25,011 bases of DNA from Deltaproteobacteria bacterium (GCA_012271025.1 JAAXHF010000573.1:1-25011), one strand, 5' to 3'. Shown: positions 13,894-22,468, numbered from the stretch's first letter. Numbers and translations: made by a program. The notes: a model not told the origin generated them from the letters alone.

Positions 13894-14382
13894 ATGCAAT
13901 CCACATTGCGATACATCAAGAACGCGCTGAGGGTGTCGGTATTGGCCCTGATTGGACTGGGTCTCGTAGCCGGCTGTGGCGAACCGACCGAGATGGGGGC
14001 CAAGGAACAACAGGCCATTCAGATGGTCAAGTCGCATACTTCGGGAGGACTGTTCAGCGTGATCTCGAATATTGAGAAGCGCTCGCGGGACAGTGCCCGA
14101 GCCGGCCAGCCCTGGGAATTGGGTCCATGGACAGCCGGCATGCCTTCTCAGAAGGACCGCGTTGTCGAGACCCTGAGTCAGTATTTCAATGTCTTTGATC
14201 AGTTTCGCACCGGCAGCTACTGGGTCCGCTTCACCTTTACGAATAGCGACGGCAACGGCGAGGCGCTGTGGGATGTGAACATCTATACCAAGGATGTCAT
14301 CGCAAAAAACGACGCCGCCAAGTCGTTTGAAATGCCTATAGATGAGCCGGACACGGAGTACAAGGAACCGTATAGCCGCTGA
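13894..14382 (+). CDS. Predicted lipoprotein, function unknown
   Basis: A 162-aa protein. The signal peptide has basic residues (MQSTLRYIKNALR), a hydrophobic stretch (VSVLALIGLGL) and the lipobox VAGC with the acylated Cys at residue 28. The mature part starts GEPTEMGAKEQQAIQMVKSH, is polar, and contains YWVRFTFTNSDGNGEALWDVNIYTKDV, which looks like a beta-rich region. It has no domain that I recognise. The start at 13894 was chosen over an upstream in-frame ATG because it gives a proper signal peptide and has GGAGG eight bases before it. It diverges from the Crp-family gene and converges on the lipase-like gene with 27 bp between stops. Confidence 0.82.
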   Translation: MQSTLRYIKNALRVSVLALIGLGLVAGCGEPTEMGAKEQQAIQMVKSHTSGGLFSVISNIEKRSRDSARAGQPWELGPWTAGMPSQKDRVVETLSQYFNVFDQFRTGSYWVRFTFTNSDGNGEALWDVNIYTKDVIAKNDAAKSFEMPIDEPDTEYKEPYSR

Positions 14383-14409
14383 TCAAATGGGCCGGCCAAG
14401 CCGTCGCCC

Positions 14410-15201
14410 TCAGCCCGTGTCATCGTCTTCTCCCGCCTGTCCGTTGGCGCCGAGCGGTACCTCGGTGCCAATGGATTCGTCTCCCTCTCCTGACAGGACC
14501 TGGAGCAGGGCCTGGTAGACATAGCGATTCACGATCAGCCCTAAGTGCTTGCCCGGCACCTCGAGGTTTTGACCCTCGGGATCAAGGCTGGAGTGCCAGG
14601 CGACAATTTCGTCGTCTTTGGAGAAGATGGAGGCGAAGTTGACACGCGAGGGAAAGGGGCCGAACGCGGTCTGTTGAAACTGGCAGCTACACTCCAGGCT
14701 TCCGCACTCGGCGGGGACGCGGCCGCGCACCCGTCTGATCGGGTATAAGACGTGTGAGGCAACCAGGACGATGGGATTGACCTCGACGGGCGGGCTGAGG
14801 GGTGAGCCGATGGCAACGACGCTGCTGATTTTTGTCGGATAGGTCGCGCCCAGAAAACGGGCCAGCATGCCGCCCAGACTGTGTCCGATGACGGTCAGCG
14901 GCTGACCGGTTTCCTGAAGAATGTGGTCAACCCGCCAGCCCAGGAGTTCACCGGTCCGATTTGGACAGTCAACATTCCAGTCAATGCCCGACAGGTAGGA
15001 CTGATAGCCGAGGCGATTCAGCCAACCGGCCATTACCCGCAGCGTCCAGTCGCCGGCCAGGAAACCCGGAATCAACAGGATCGGTTCACCCGTGCCGGGG
15101 GAGAGGGGGGGAGCCCGGTATATGGCGGAGGGCAGCAGGTGAGACAGCTGCCACACATAATCGGGATAGGCCGGAGCGGGGTGCCATTTCATGCTCGCCA
15201 T
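14410..15201 (-). CDS. Alpha/beta hydrolase, lipase-like
   Basis: A 263-aa hydrolase with ILLIPGFLAGDWTLRVMAGWL (oxyanion-hole strand) and the nucleophile elbow GHSLGG with S108. A likely acid residue lies in SKDDEIV (D196/197), and a likely His in GKHLGL (H219). The pattern PGFLAGD...GHSLGGMLARFLGATYPTKISSVVAIGSP is that of triacylglycerol-lipase or PGAP1-like esterases. No signal peptide is seen, so it probably acts in the cytoplasm or on membranes. The start at MASMKWHPAP (15201) or three codons later (15192) is uncertain, since no strong ribosome site precedes either; the frame is open far upstream but loses family resemblance there. Confidence 0.83.
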   Translation of the reverse strand: MASMKWHPAPAYPDYVWQLSHLLPSAIYRAPPLSPGTGEPILLIPGFLAGDWTLRVMAGWLNRLGYQSYLSGIDWNVDCPNRTGELLGWRVDHILQETGQPLTVIGHSLGGMLARFLGATYPTKISSVVAIGSPLSPPVEVNPIVLVASHVLYPIRRVRGRVPAECGSLECSCQFQQTAFGPFPSRVNFASIFSKDDEIVAWHSSLDPEGQNLEVPGKHLGLIVNRYVYQALLQVLSGEGDESIGTEVPLGANGQAGEDDDTG

Positions 15202-15238
15202 TGCTAGCAAGGGATGGGAAATGTTGCAAGCATTGACC

Positions 15239-15272
15239 CGGGCTGGCTGCGGGCGCCGCTCTTGCCAGCCCG
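15239..15272. promoter_or_regulatory. 9-bp perfect inverted repeat between divergent lipase-like and GNAT genes
   Basis: The arms CGGGCTGGC (15239-15247) and GCCAGCCCG (15264-15272) are exact reverse complements across 16 bases. The right arm overlaps the -35 box proposed for the GNAT gene. It may be an operator for an unlinked regulator, or simply a stable hairpin in a leader. Confidence 0.4.
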
Positions 15273-15289
15273 TGACAGACTGGGATAAG
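15262..15289 (+). promoter_or_regulatory. Predicted promoter of the GNAT gene
   Basis: TTGCCA (15262-15267, 5 of 6) and GATAAG (15284-15289, 4 of 6) are 16 bases apart. The predicted start would be about 35 bases before the ATG at 15331. Confidence 0.35.
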
Positions 15290-15330
15290 AAGACGCGACC
15301 TGGAGCAAGACCTGAGACAGGAGTCCCGGC

Positions 15331-15900
15331 ATGGAACACACACAACGCGCCTCTCCTCTGCTTATCACCCTGCGCAACGGCCTGGCCGTCACCCTGCGAC
15401 CGATGAGTGCGTTTGACGCCAATCGGCTGGTCAGTTTTGCCAACAGCCTGCCAGCCTCCGATCTGCTCCACCTGCGGATGGACATCACCCAACCCGAGGT
15501 GGTCAGACAATGGGTGCGCCAGCTCGAAGAGAATACCACCGCCACCATCATCGCCGAGGCTGACGGCCAGATTGCCGGCTATGCGATTCTGCACCACCAT
15601 CAAGTCACCTGGCAGCGCCATCTGGGAGAAATCCGGATTTTGATCGGCCCCGCCTACCGCGGCCAGGGGCTGGGCCGTCAACTGGCCCGCGAGATCTTTA
15701 TCCTGGCCCGTGACATGGGGCTGAGCCGCATCGTGGCCCAGATGATGCCCGAGCAAAAAGGGGCGATTGCGACCTTTGAGCACCTGGGCTTTCAACCCGA
15801 AGCCCTGCTGTCCGATTTTGTGATTGATCGGGATGGCCAGACCCACGACCTGATGATCATGGCCTATGACGTGACGGGCCTGACCGAGCCGACGGTCTAG
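15331..15900 (+). CDS. GNAT-family N-acetyltransferase
   Basis: A 189-aa acetyl-CoA-dependent acyltransferase. After an N-terminal strand VTLRPMSAFDANRLVSFANSL it has IIAEADGQIAGYAILHHH and EIRILIGPAYRGQGLGRQLAREIFILA. RGQGLGR at residues 110-116 is the pyrophosphate-binding loop. ATFEHLGFQPEALLSDFVIDRDG is the usual C-terminal part. The acceptor is not known. AGGAG lies 7 bases before the ATG. It diverges from the lipase-like gene and converges on the WS/DGAT-like gene with 23 bp between stops. Confidence 0.92.
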   Translation: MEHTQRASPLLITLRNGLAVTLRPMSAFDANRLVSFANSLPASDLLHLRMDITQPEVVRQWVRQLEENTTATIIAEADGQIAGYAILHHHQVTWQRHLGEIRILIGPAYRGQGLGRQLAREIFILARDMGLSRIVAQMMPEQKGAIATFEHLGFQPEALLSDFVIDRDGQTHDLMIMAYDVTGLTEPTV

Positions 15901-15923
15901 CGGGCGACTGGTCCAGACCGGGC

Positions 15924-17357
15924 TCAGGCGACGTGCCGGGCCGTCTTGGCGGATGGACTGCGGTCGGCCGCGTCGCGCAGCTCCTGAAATGCTCCACGCA
16001 GGCAGTCCGTGTAGTGCCACACATCCGGCATCAGCTGGGGATCGACGGTGACACCGATGGTCAGCCTGTGGTTATAGCTGGAGGCGATGTGGAACAGGCC
16101 GATGTTGGCACTGAGCGGACCGATCGGGTAGAGGGCCAGGCGCTTATGGCCAGCCAGGTAGAGCGGAATCTGGGGGCCGGGAACGTTGAGCGAGACCGTA
16201 TTGGCCACGGGCAGCCCGAGCTGCTGGCTGAGGGCCTGGAGGGCCGGCGGCAGGAGGCGACCCAGGCTCTGGAACTCGGCCAGGGTCTGGGCCTGGCGCT
16301 GGGTCTTGAGTTCTTCCAGGGCGCGGTGCTCGGCCGCAAAACGTCGAACCGGGTCGGCAATGCCCGGGTACAGCGGCACGAGCATGGTCGAAACAAGCGG
16401 TGCCTGTGTCTCGTCCGCAGCGCCGTTTCCGCCGGCGTGACGCCGCAACGTGACTGGGTAGGCGAGGCGGAGTTCGAGGCTGTCCAGCGCGTAGCCCTTG
16501 GCCCGCAGATAGCTGCCCAGACCGCCAGAGATGATCGTCAGCACGACATCGTTGACGCTACCCCCCAAGGCCGACCGAATCGCCCGGATTTCGGGAAAGG
16601 CGAGTTCGGTCCAGGCAAACTGGCGTGCGCCGGACAGGCAGCCGTTAAACGGCAGCTGGGAAACCGGTCGCAGCAGGGGAGACAGTACCTCGGCAGCCGC
16701 GCCGAGCTGGGGCTGAGAGTCTGAGGAAGCCTGCCAGCTGGACCATATACGCTGTGCCTGGTCGACGCTGAGCGTGGCCGTGGTAGCGATGGTGTCGCGC
16801 AGGGCGTTTTGCAGTCGGCCCAAAAAGTCCGGACCGGGCTCGGCCGTCCAGGCGTCGGACGGTGGGGGAGGCGGGGGCGCGTCGGGCCGCAGGTCGTGCA
16901 GGACGCTGGTCAGCGCCGTGCCGGTCACGCCTTCGACCATGGCGTAGTGGACCTTGGCCAGAATCGCGGTGTTGCCGTCGTGTCGGCCCCGGATCAGGCT
17001 GAGCTTCCACAGCGGATGGGTCCGGTCGAGGGGTTCGGCGAAAATACGGCCGCCGACACGAGATAACACCCGGTCATCGCCGGGCTCGGGCAGCGTCCGC
17101 TCCTCAATGTGGTGGGACAGATCAAACTGCGGGTCGTCCTGCCAGCTCGGGTGGGCAATGCCAAACGGGGCGGCCACCACTTTTTGTCGGTAGCGGGGCA
17201 GCAGATGGAGGCGCTCCTCGAGCAGGCGGACCAGGGTCTGGCGCGAGACCTCGCCCTCGTAGACCCCGCAGCCGCCGATGTGCATGGGCTGACAGGGCTG
17301 CTCGCGGTACAGGAAGGAGGCTTCCAGGGAACTCAGCCGGCGCTGGTGTTCGGGCAT
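15924..17357 (-). CDS. Wax ester synthase/diacylglycerol acyltransferase (WS/DGAT) family protein with altered active-site motif
   Basis: A 477-aa member of the WS/DGAT family, which esterifies fatty acyl-CoA to alcohols or diacylglycerol for storage lipid. Family marks are LSSLEASFLYREQ at the start, HLLPRYRQKV, PLDRTHPLWKL, GGSVNDVVLTIISGGL, SLNVPGPQIPLYLAGHKRL and the LYPIGPL segment. The catalytic HHxxxDG is HYAMVEG here (H137, Y138, E142, G143): the second His, seen as the catalytic base, is Tyr, and Asp is Glu. DNA on the minus strand confirms CAC-TAC and GAA. A PPPPPP linker follows at about residue 160. The start MPEHQRRLSS was chosen by family alignment; its ribosome site is poor. 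It is divergent from the depolymerase-like hydrolase. Confidence 0.88.
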   Translation of the reverse strand: MPEHQRRLSSLEASFLYREQPCQPMHIGGCGVYEGEVSRQTLVRLLEERLHLLPRYRQKVVAAPFGIAHPSWQDDPQFDLSHHIEERTLPEPGDDRVLSRVGGRIFAEPLDRTHPLWKLSLIRGRHDGNTAILAKVHYAMVEGVTGTALTSVLHDLRPDAPPPPPPSDAWTAEPGPDFLGRLQNALRDTIATTATLSVDQAQRIWSSWQASSDSQPQLGAAAEVLSPLLRPVSQLPFNGCLSGARQFAWTELAFPEIRAIRSALGGSVNDVVLTIISGGLGSYLRAKGYALDSLELRLAYPVTLRRHAGGNGAADETQAPLVSTMLVPLYPGIADPVRRFAAEHRALEELKTQRQAQTLAEFQSLGRLLPPALQALSQQLGLPVANTVSLNVPGPQIPLYLAGHKRLALYPIGPLSANIGLFHIASSYNHRLTIGVTVDPQLMPDVWHYTDCLRGAFQELRDAADRSPSAKTARHVA

Positions 17358-17486
17358 ACCCGTGTGTGTAGCAAGAATAGCCGTGCCTGGACAGAGCCCG
17401 TCCGGGCGGTCGGCTTGCCTTTTCGGTCGTGCTTGTGACAGTCTGGCCGGGCAGAGACCACCAGACCGAGCCACAAGGGGGGAGCC

Positions 17487-18611
17487 ATGGACGCTGCAAC
17501 GGAACGCTACACCGCCGGCATTCACCAGCTTGAAGAAAAACTGCTGCCCTTTTTGCGGACGATGGAGACCTATCAGGAACAGCTGCATATGTCGCGCCTG
17601 GCCGAGCAGCGGGATGGCCTGGAAGCCACGGTCGGTGAGCTGTTTCACGACCTCAAGGTTGAGTTGGCCGACCTCGCTCCCCCCCGGCAGCTGAACGAAT
17701 TTCACACCGGTTTTGCCAAGGCGATTGAGCACTGCGCCGACGCCTACGGAGCGTTTGCCAGTGCTGTCGGGCGAGACTTTGCCATCCGTTTTCTCAAGGG
17801 CCGCTTTCTGCTGTGTCGGGGCAAACAGGTGTTGTATCGCCTCCGGGCCGACCTGCCGCTGCTCCAGCAGTACTGGGTGCTGCCCGAGGTGCTGCCCGAG
17901 CTGGCCCGCCTGGAAAGCCAGAGTGCGGACCTTGACGTACCGGTCGGTCTGATCCGCAAAGAACAGACCGAGCAGCGCTATGCCTACTCGCTGTACGTGC
18001 CCGAGAACTATACGCCGCACAAAACGTGGCCGCTCATCGTGTGTCTACACGGCGGTTACAGTCGGGACGACGATTACATTCTGACCTGGCTGCGCCTGGC
18101 CAAGAGCAAGGGCTACTTGTTGCTGTCGCCCAAATCGTCCCGCGAGACCTGGTCGGCCATTCGCACGCCGGGCACGCCGCCCAACCCGGTCGTCGATCTG
18201 CGCTCCATCCGCCAGATGCTTGACGAGGTGTGGGAGACCTACGCGGTTGACCGCAGCCGTGTCTACGCTTCGGGCTTTTCCGACGGGGGGATTTTCACCC
18301 ATATCCTGGGCCTGAGCTTTCCCCAGCTGTTTGCCGGGATTGCGCCGATTTCCTCCCAGCTCCACACTGCGGCCGATCAACTGCTGCGGCGGGGGCGGGG
18401 CCTGGACCTGCCCATCCTGCTCGTCCACGGCGAAAAGGACCCGATCTTTCCCATCGACTTTGCCCGCCAGACCCAGCAGCTGCTCAGCGGGCTCGGCTAT
18501 CCGATCACCTTCCGTGAGATTCCGGACTGGGGCCACGCCTATCCCTACAGCATCAACGAAACCGTGGTGCTGCCCTGGTTCGAGAGTCTGGAGGCCAGGT
18601 CGGCGGCCTAG
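17487..18611 (+). CDS. Alpha/beta hydrolase of polyhydroxyalkanoate-depolymerase/phospholipase type with extra N-terminal helical region
   Basis: A 374-aa protein. Residues 1-150 are mostly charged helix (GIHQLEEKLLPFLRTMETYQE, AEQRDGLEATVGELFHDLKV) and match no domain that I know. From about 160 there is a hydrolase: YSLYVPENYTPHKTWPLIVCLHGG, nucleophile S265 in ASGFSDGG, acid D318 in VHGEKDPIFP and H350 in DWGHAYPY. The GFSDGG elbow and the HGEKDPIFP loop are as in polyester-depolymerase-like and phospholipase/carboxylesterase proteins. No signal peptide, so an intracellular role is likely, perhaps on storage polyester or lipid esters. AAGGGGGGAG precedes the ATG. Divergent from the WS/DGAT gene. 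Confidence 0.85.
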   Translation: MDAATERYTAGIHQLEEKLLPFLRTMETYQEQLHMSRLAEQRDGLEATVGELFHDLKVELADLAPPRQLNEFHTGFAKAIEHCADAYGAFASAVGRDFAIRFLKGRFLLCRGKQVLYRLRADLPLLQQYWVLPEVLPELARLESQSADLDVPVGLIRKEQTEQRYAYSLYVPENYTPHKTWPLIVCLHGGYSRDDDYILTWLRLAKSKGYLLLSPKSSRETWSAIRTPGTPPNPVVDLRSIRQMLDEVWETYAVDRSRVYASGFSDGGIFTHILGLSFPQLFAGIAPISSQLHTAADQLLRRGRGLDLPILLVHGEKDPIFPIDFARQTQQLLSGLGYPITFREIPDWGHAYPYSINETVVLPWFESLEARSAA

Positions 18612-18662
18612 CCACCCGGTGGTGGCGGGGGTAGGCTGAGAGGACGAAAGGACTTCCGAGCT

Positions 18663-19613
18663 ATGCGTCCACAGGTCTATATTGACGGACACGTCGGCAC
18701 GACCGGCCTGCGTATACGGGAGTGGCTGGCGAACCGCCGCGATGTCGAAATCGTCAGTCTGGCTGCGGAGCATCGGAAGAGCGAGGCCGCGCGTCGGGAG
18801 TGTCTGCTGGCTGCGGACATCGCAGTGCTGTGTCTGCCCAACGAGGCTTCTCAACAGGCGGCCGACTGGGTCACAGACAGCCCGACCCGTCTGATTGACG
18901 CCAGTACCGCACACCGGGTGGCAGACGGCTGGGTCTACGGTTTACCCGAGCTGCAACCGGCACAGCGGGATGCCATCCGGGCCGCCAAGCGGGTTGCCAA
19001 CCCCGGCTGTTATGCCTCGGCCTTCGTGCTGCTGGTCCGGCCGCTGATCGACGCCGGCGTGCTGACATCCCAGGCCGGGCTGTCCATCCACGCCCTGTCC
19101 GGCTATTCGGGCGGCGGCCGGGCACTGATCGACAAATGGGAGGATCCGCAGTTGGGGTTGGGCGGGCTGCCCTACGAGGCCCCGTATGCGCTGAGCAACC
19201 GCCACAAGCATATCCCCGAGATGGTGTGTTACGCCGGGCTGGACCACGACCCGCAGTTTGTGCCGGCCGTCGGACCCTTCCGCTGCGGTATGCGGGTCGA
19301 GGTGCCGCTCCACGCCTCGCTCCTGCCGCCCGGCACGACGGGTGGGGCGGTGTGGGAAGTCTTTCGCCAGCGCTACCAGGATGAACCCTTTGTCAGGCTC
19401 GTGCCCCAGGGGGCGACCATTGGGGAGCGCAGCCTCAACCCCCAGGCGTGTAATGATACCAACCGGCTGGAACTCCACGTGCTGCCCCATCCCTCGGGCC
19501 ATATCCTGCTGGTGGCAACGCTGGATAATCTGGGCAAAGGGGCGTGCGGCGTAGCCATTCAGAACCTGAATCTGATGCTGGGCGTGTCCGAGACAACCGG
19601 CCTGCCGGTGTAG
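18663..19613 (+). CDS. argC: N-acetyl-gamma-glutamyl-phosphate reductase, type 2
   Basis: Reduces N-acetyl-glutamyl phosphate to the semialdehyde with NADPH in arginine synthesis. The 316-aa length is that of the short type 2 form. It has YIDGHVGTTGLRIREWL (dinucleotide loop), ADIAVLCLPNEAS, LIDASTAHR, the catalytic C116 in VANPGCYAS, SGYSGGGRALID and the RHKHIPEM histidines. The C-terminal GKGACGVAIQNLNLMLG is typical. GGACGAAAGGA precedes the ATG. No other arginine genes are beside it; it lies 51 bp after the hydrolase. Confidence 0.94.
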   Translation: MRPQVYIDGHVGTTGLRIREWLANRRDVEIVSLAAEHRKSEAARRECLLAADIAVLCLPNEASQQAADWVTDSPTRLIDASTAHRVADGWVYGLPELQPAQRDAIRAAKRVANPGCYASAFVLLVRPLIDAGVLTSQAGLSIHALSGYSGGGRALIDKWEDPQLGLGGLPYEAPYALSNRHKHIPEMVCYAGLDHDPQFVPAVGPFRCGMRVEVPLHASLLPPGTTGGAVWEVFRQRYQDEPFVRLVPQGATIGERSLNPQACNDTNRLELHVLPHPSGHILLVATLDNLGKGACGVAIQNLNLMLGVSETTGLPV

Positions 19614-19625
19614 GCTCAGCCCCAA

Positions 19626-20033
19626 CTAGTCTTTGCCCTCCTTGGACACCAGGTTGAGCGATACCGAATTCATGCAGTAGCGCAGACCGGTCGGCTCGGG
19701 ACCGTCTTCAAAGACGTGGCCCAGATGGGCGCCGCAGGAACTGCACGTGACTTCGGTGCGGACCATGCCCCAGCTGCGGTCTTCCTCGGTTTCCACACTC
19801 TCGGCCTCGAGCGGCTGCCAGAAGCTCGGCCAGCCCGTGCCCGACTCGTACTTGGTATCGGAGTCGAACAGGTTCGCCCCGCAGCACGAACACTGGTAGA
19901 TGCCGGGGTCCTTGGAGTGGGCGTATTTGCCGCTGAAGGCCGGCTCGGTGCCTTTGCCCCGACACACCGCAAACTGGGCCGGATTCAGAATCTCTTTCCA
20001 CTCTGCGTCTGTTTTTTCGACTTTTCGCGCCAT
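19626..20033 (-). CDS. msrB: Peptide-methionine (R)-S-oxide reductase
   Basis: Repairs R-methionine sulfoxide in proteins. At 135 aa it is a complete single-domain MsrB. It has two zinc CxxC pairs (C48/C51 in YQCSCCGANLF and C97/C100 in TCSSCGAHLGHVF), GTGWPSFW, HVFEDGPEPTGLRYCMNSVSL with catalytic C120, and the GTEPAFSGKY start of the domain. AGGAGGATATC precedes the ATG. It converges with argC, 12 bp between stops. Cytoplasmic, as no signal peptide is seen. Confidence 0.96.
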   Translation of the reverse strand: MARKVEKTDAEWKEILNPAQFAVCRGKGTEPAFSGKYAHSKDPGIYQCSCCGANLFDSDTKYESGTGWPSFWQPLEAESVETEEDRSWGMVRTEVTCSSCGAHLGHVFEDGPEPTGLRYCMNSVSLNLVSKEGKD

Positions 20034-20094
20034 GCCGATATCCTCCTGCCTGTCGTCTTAGCACGCTCGCACGGCGTACCCAACGGCTGCGTGT

Positions 20095-21264
20095 TTACAA
20101 CATCGGGAATGTCGTTTCGACCCCCAGCAGAATTTTTCCCGCGACTTCCGAAATCGGTGGGGCAATAACGGCGTGCTGGCTAAGCACATGGACATCGCGG
20201 AAGTGGCGCTGCAGCGGGCTGGTATCCCAGATGGCTGCGGTGCCGGCCGCCTGGTACATCAGGTCAATAGCCTGGGCCGAGGCGCTGGTGGCGTGGCAGG
20301 CCGACAGGCGCAGCAGGGCTCTGTCGCGTTGGCCGATCTTGTGGCCGGCTACCACCCTGTCCCACACGTCCTGGACGGTCTGGAACATGAACGCCCGCCC
20401 GGCCCGCAGCCCCGCCTCGGCCTGGGCGACCTGGGTCTGGATCACGGCGCGCTGGCTCAGCAGGCGGCTGCTGCCGGTCAGACGCTTGGTTTTTGCCAGC
20501 GCGACAAAGCTTTCGATGGCGCCGCGGGCCATACCCGTGGCCACGCTGGCCACGCTGACGGCCAGCAGGCCAAAAATGGGAAAGGTATACAGCGGGCCGG
20601 ATTGGTGGCGGGTGCCGACCCCATAGGCTACGGCCCGCTCCTCGGGCACGAACACATCCCGGACCGCAATGTCGTGGCTGCCGCTGCCGCGCAGACCGGA
20701 CACCGACCAGGTGTCGAGAATCTCGACCTCGGCCGCCGGAAAAATCATCATCCGCGTTTCCGGGTAGCCGTTTGGCGCTTTGCGCGGCTGGCCGTTGTCA
20801 ACAATCACGCTGGTGCCCATCAGCCACTGGCTGTGCTGGCAGCCGCTGTTGAACGGCCAGCGGCCGGTCACCCGGTAGCCGCCGTCGGTGGGCTGAGCCT
20901 GGCCGTAGGGAGCAATGGCGCCGGCGGTGATGACGTTGGGGTCGCTGGCGTAGATCTCGCGTGCCACCTCTTCGCTCAGAAAGGCGCTGGTCGTGCCGCC
21001 GGTGGCGCCAATCATCGCGCACCAGCCGGCCGAGCCGTCTATCTGGGAAATTTCTTCAAACACGTGTAGAGCCGGGATAAGGTCCATCTCCAGCCCGCCC
21101 AGGCTGCTGGGAATCATCAGGCGAAAGATGCCGATTTCAGCCATGATCTGGGCGAGCTCGGCCGGCAGGCGGCGGTCGATTTCCATCTGGGCGATCCGGG
21201 CCTCAATCTGGGGGGCGAGACCACGGGCGGCCTCGATAAAGGTCTGGGGATGTGTGGTGTTCAT
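20095..21264 (-). CDS. Acyl-CoA-dehydrogenase-fold flavin monooxygenase (HsaA/DszC-like)
   Basis: A 389-aa flavoprotein of the acyl-CoA dehydrogenase fold. The start AARGLAPQIEARIAQMEIDRRLP, FRLMIPSSLGGLEMDL, IDGSAGWCAMIGATGG, YRVTGRWPFNSGCQHSQWLMG and WSVSGLRGSGSHDIAVRDVFVPEE are those of the oxygenase branch (HsaA of sterol breakdown, DszC, dibenzothiophene and aromatic hydroxylases). The catalytic Glu of true acyl-CoA dehydrogenases is not apparent, and the C-terminal QRHFRDVHVLSQHAVI with its His fits HsaA-type enzymes. It would use reduced flavin from a reductase encoded elsewhere. The substrate is unknown. Only a weak AAGAG precedes the ATG. Divergent from the DUF2332 gene. Confidence 0.9.
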   Translation of the reverse strand: MNTTHPQTFIEAARGLAPQIEARIAQMEIDRRLPAELAQIMAEIGIFRLMIPSSLGGLEMDLIPALHVFEEISQIDGSAGWCAMIGATGGTTSAFLSEEVAREIYASDPNVITAGAIAPYGQAQPTDGGYRVTGRWPFNSGCQHSQWLMGTSVIVDNGQPRKAPNGYPETRMMIFPAAEVEILDTWSVSGLRGSGSHDIAVRDVFVPEERAVAYGVGTRHQSGPLYTFPIFGLLAVSVASVATGMARGAIESFVALAKTKRLTGSSRLLSQRAVIQTQVAQAEAGLRAGRAFMFQTVQDVWDRVVAGHKIGQRDRALLRLSACHATSASAQAIDLMYQAAGTAAIWDTSPLQRHFRDVHVLSQHAVIAPPISEVAGKILLGVETTFPML

Positions 21265-21353
21265 GGCACTCTTGTATCAGACGCTGGTTTGAGACAAAAC
21301 GGCGCATATGCCGAGTACGGGGACCAACACCGCTCTGGACCAGTGAGGAATAG

Positions 21354-22442
21354 ATGGCTCCTCCACGCAGTGATATCGACCGGGTGCGGCGCTACTTCCA
21401 CAACTTCGCCGAGTATCAGGCGCCCGAAAACGGTTCTCCTCTGTACCAGGTCTTGTCACGTGGCGTGCTGAACGACCCGGACATGCTGCGCTTTGCCGCC
21501 TCCTGCCCGACGTCCCAGCCCTCGGCCAACCTGTTGTTTGCCGCAGTCCACGAGTTGCTGCTGGCCGGAGCACAGCACCCGTTGCGCGACTATTACCCCG
21601 ATGTGCTGGCCGACGGAGAGTCGGCGCGCACGCCCGGCCCCGAGACCTACGCCGTATTTCAGGATTTTGTCTGGAGCCGGCAGGAGCGCATCCGGCCGGT
21701 GCTTGAAACGCGCCTGGTCCAGACCAATGTCGTGCGGCGGACGACCTGCCTGCTGCCGCTGTTTGCCGAGGTGGCCCAGCGTGCCGCCGGCCGGCCGCTG
21801 GCCCTGATTGAAATCGGCACCAGCGCCGGCCTGAACCTGCACTGGGACCGCTATTATCACCGCTACGATCTCCCCTCGGGCGCGTACCACAGCTGGGGGG
21901 ATGTCGACTCTCCGGTCCACCTGACGACCCAAGTCCGGGGCGATACCCCTCTGCCCGCCATGCCACCGACCATCCGGGTGGTATGGCGCCGGGGCATTGA
22001 CCTCAATCCGATTGATGTAAACGATGTCGCGGCCATGCGCTGGATACGCGCCCTGATTTTTCCCGAGCATATCGAGCGCCACCACACGCTTGAGGCTGCG
22101 GCCCGGGTGGCCAGGGCTCATCCGGTTCCGGTTCTCAAGGGCGACGCGCTGGAGCGGCTGCCGGCCCTGCTCAAAGAGGTGCCGTCGGCCGGCCAGCTGT
22201 GTGTCTACGCGACCATGGTGCTGAATCAGTTCCCGGCCGACGGGCGTCAGGCGCTGCACGATTTGCTCAGCGCCTGCTCACAGGCTCGTCCGGTCGCCTT
22301 GCTGACCATGGAGGGGGTGCGAGAGGGCTGGGGGCGTCTGCATCTGACGGACTTTGTGGACGGCCGGATCAGCCGGCGGCACCTGGCTGACTGCCACGCC
22401 CACGGCCGGTGGCTGGAGTGGCAAGCGGCCGCTGAAGGGTGA
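21354..22442 (+). CDS. DUF2332-family protein
   Basis: A 362-aa protein of a family with no assigned activity. It has a helical N-terminus (RVRRYFHNFAEYQAPENGSPLYQVLSRGV), FAAVHELLLAGAQHPLRDYYPDV and VVRRTTCLLPLFAEVA. ALIEIGTSAGLNLHWDRYYHRYD resembles a methyltransferase-type glycine loop, and LCVYATMVLNQFPADGR and LLTMEGVREGWGRLHLTDFVDG follow further on. These fit DUF2332, which is thought to share a Rossmann-like methyltransferase core; that is inference. GTGAGGAA lies just before the ATG. It converges on the SnoaL-like gene with 26 bp between stops. Confidence 0.85.
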   Translation: MAPPRSDIDRVRRYFHNFAEYQAPENGSPLYQVLSRGVLNDPDMLRFAASCPTSQPSANLLFAAVHELLLAGAQHPLRDYYPDVLADGESARTPGPETYAVFQDFVWSRQERIRPVLETRLVQTNVVRRTTCLLPLFAEVAQRAAGRPLALIEIGTSAGLNLHWDRYYHRYDLPSGAYHSWGDVDSPVHLTTQVRGDTPLPAMPPTIRVVWRRGIDLNPIDVNDVAAMRWIRALIFPEHIERHHTLEAAARVARAHPVPVLKGDALERLPALLKEVPSAGQLCVYATMVLNQFPADGRQALHDLLSACSQARPVALLTMEGVREGWGRLHLTDFVDGRISRRHLADCHAHGRWLEWQAAAEG

Positions 22443-22468
22443 GACGGGGAGGTAAGCTGGCCCTGGGC

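Noticed and set aside
15202..16020. Extension of the lipase-like gene upstream in an open frame to 536 residues
   Set aside because: The extra part is antisense to the GNAT gene and shows no domain; the hydrolase is complete from 15201.
18612..18625. CCACC-CGGT-GGTGG after the depolymerase-like gene as a terminator
   Set aside because: The stem has only 5 bp and no T-tract follows, so termination is not supported.
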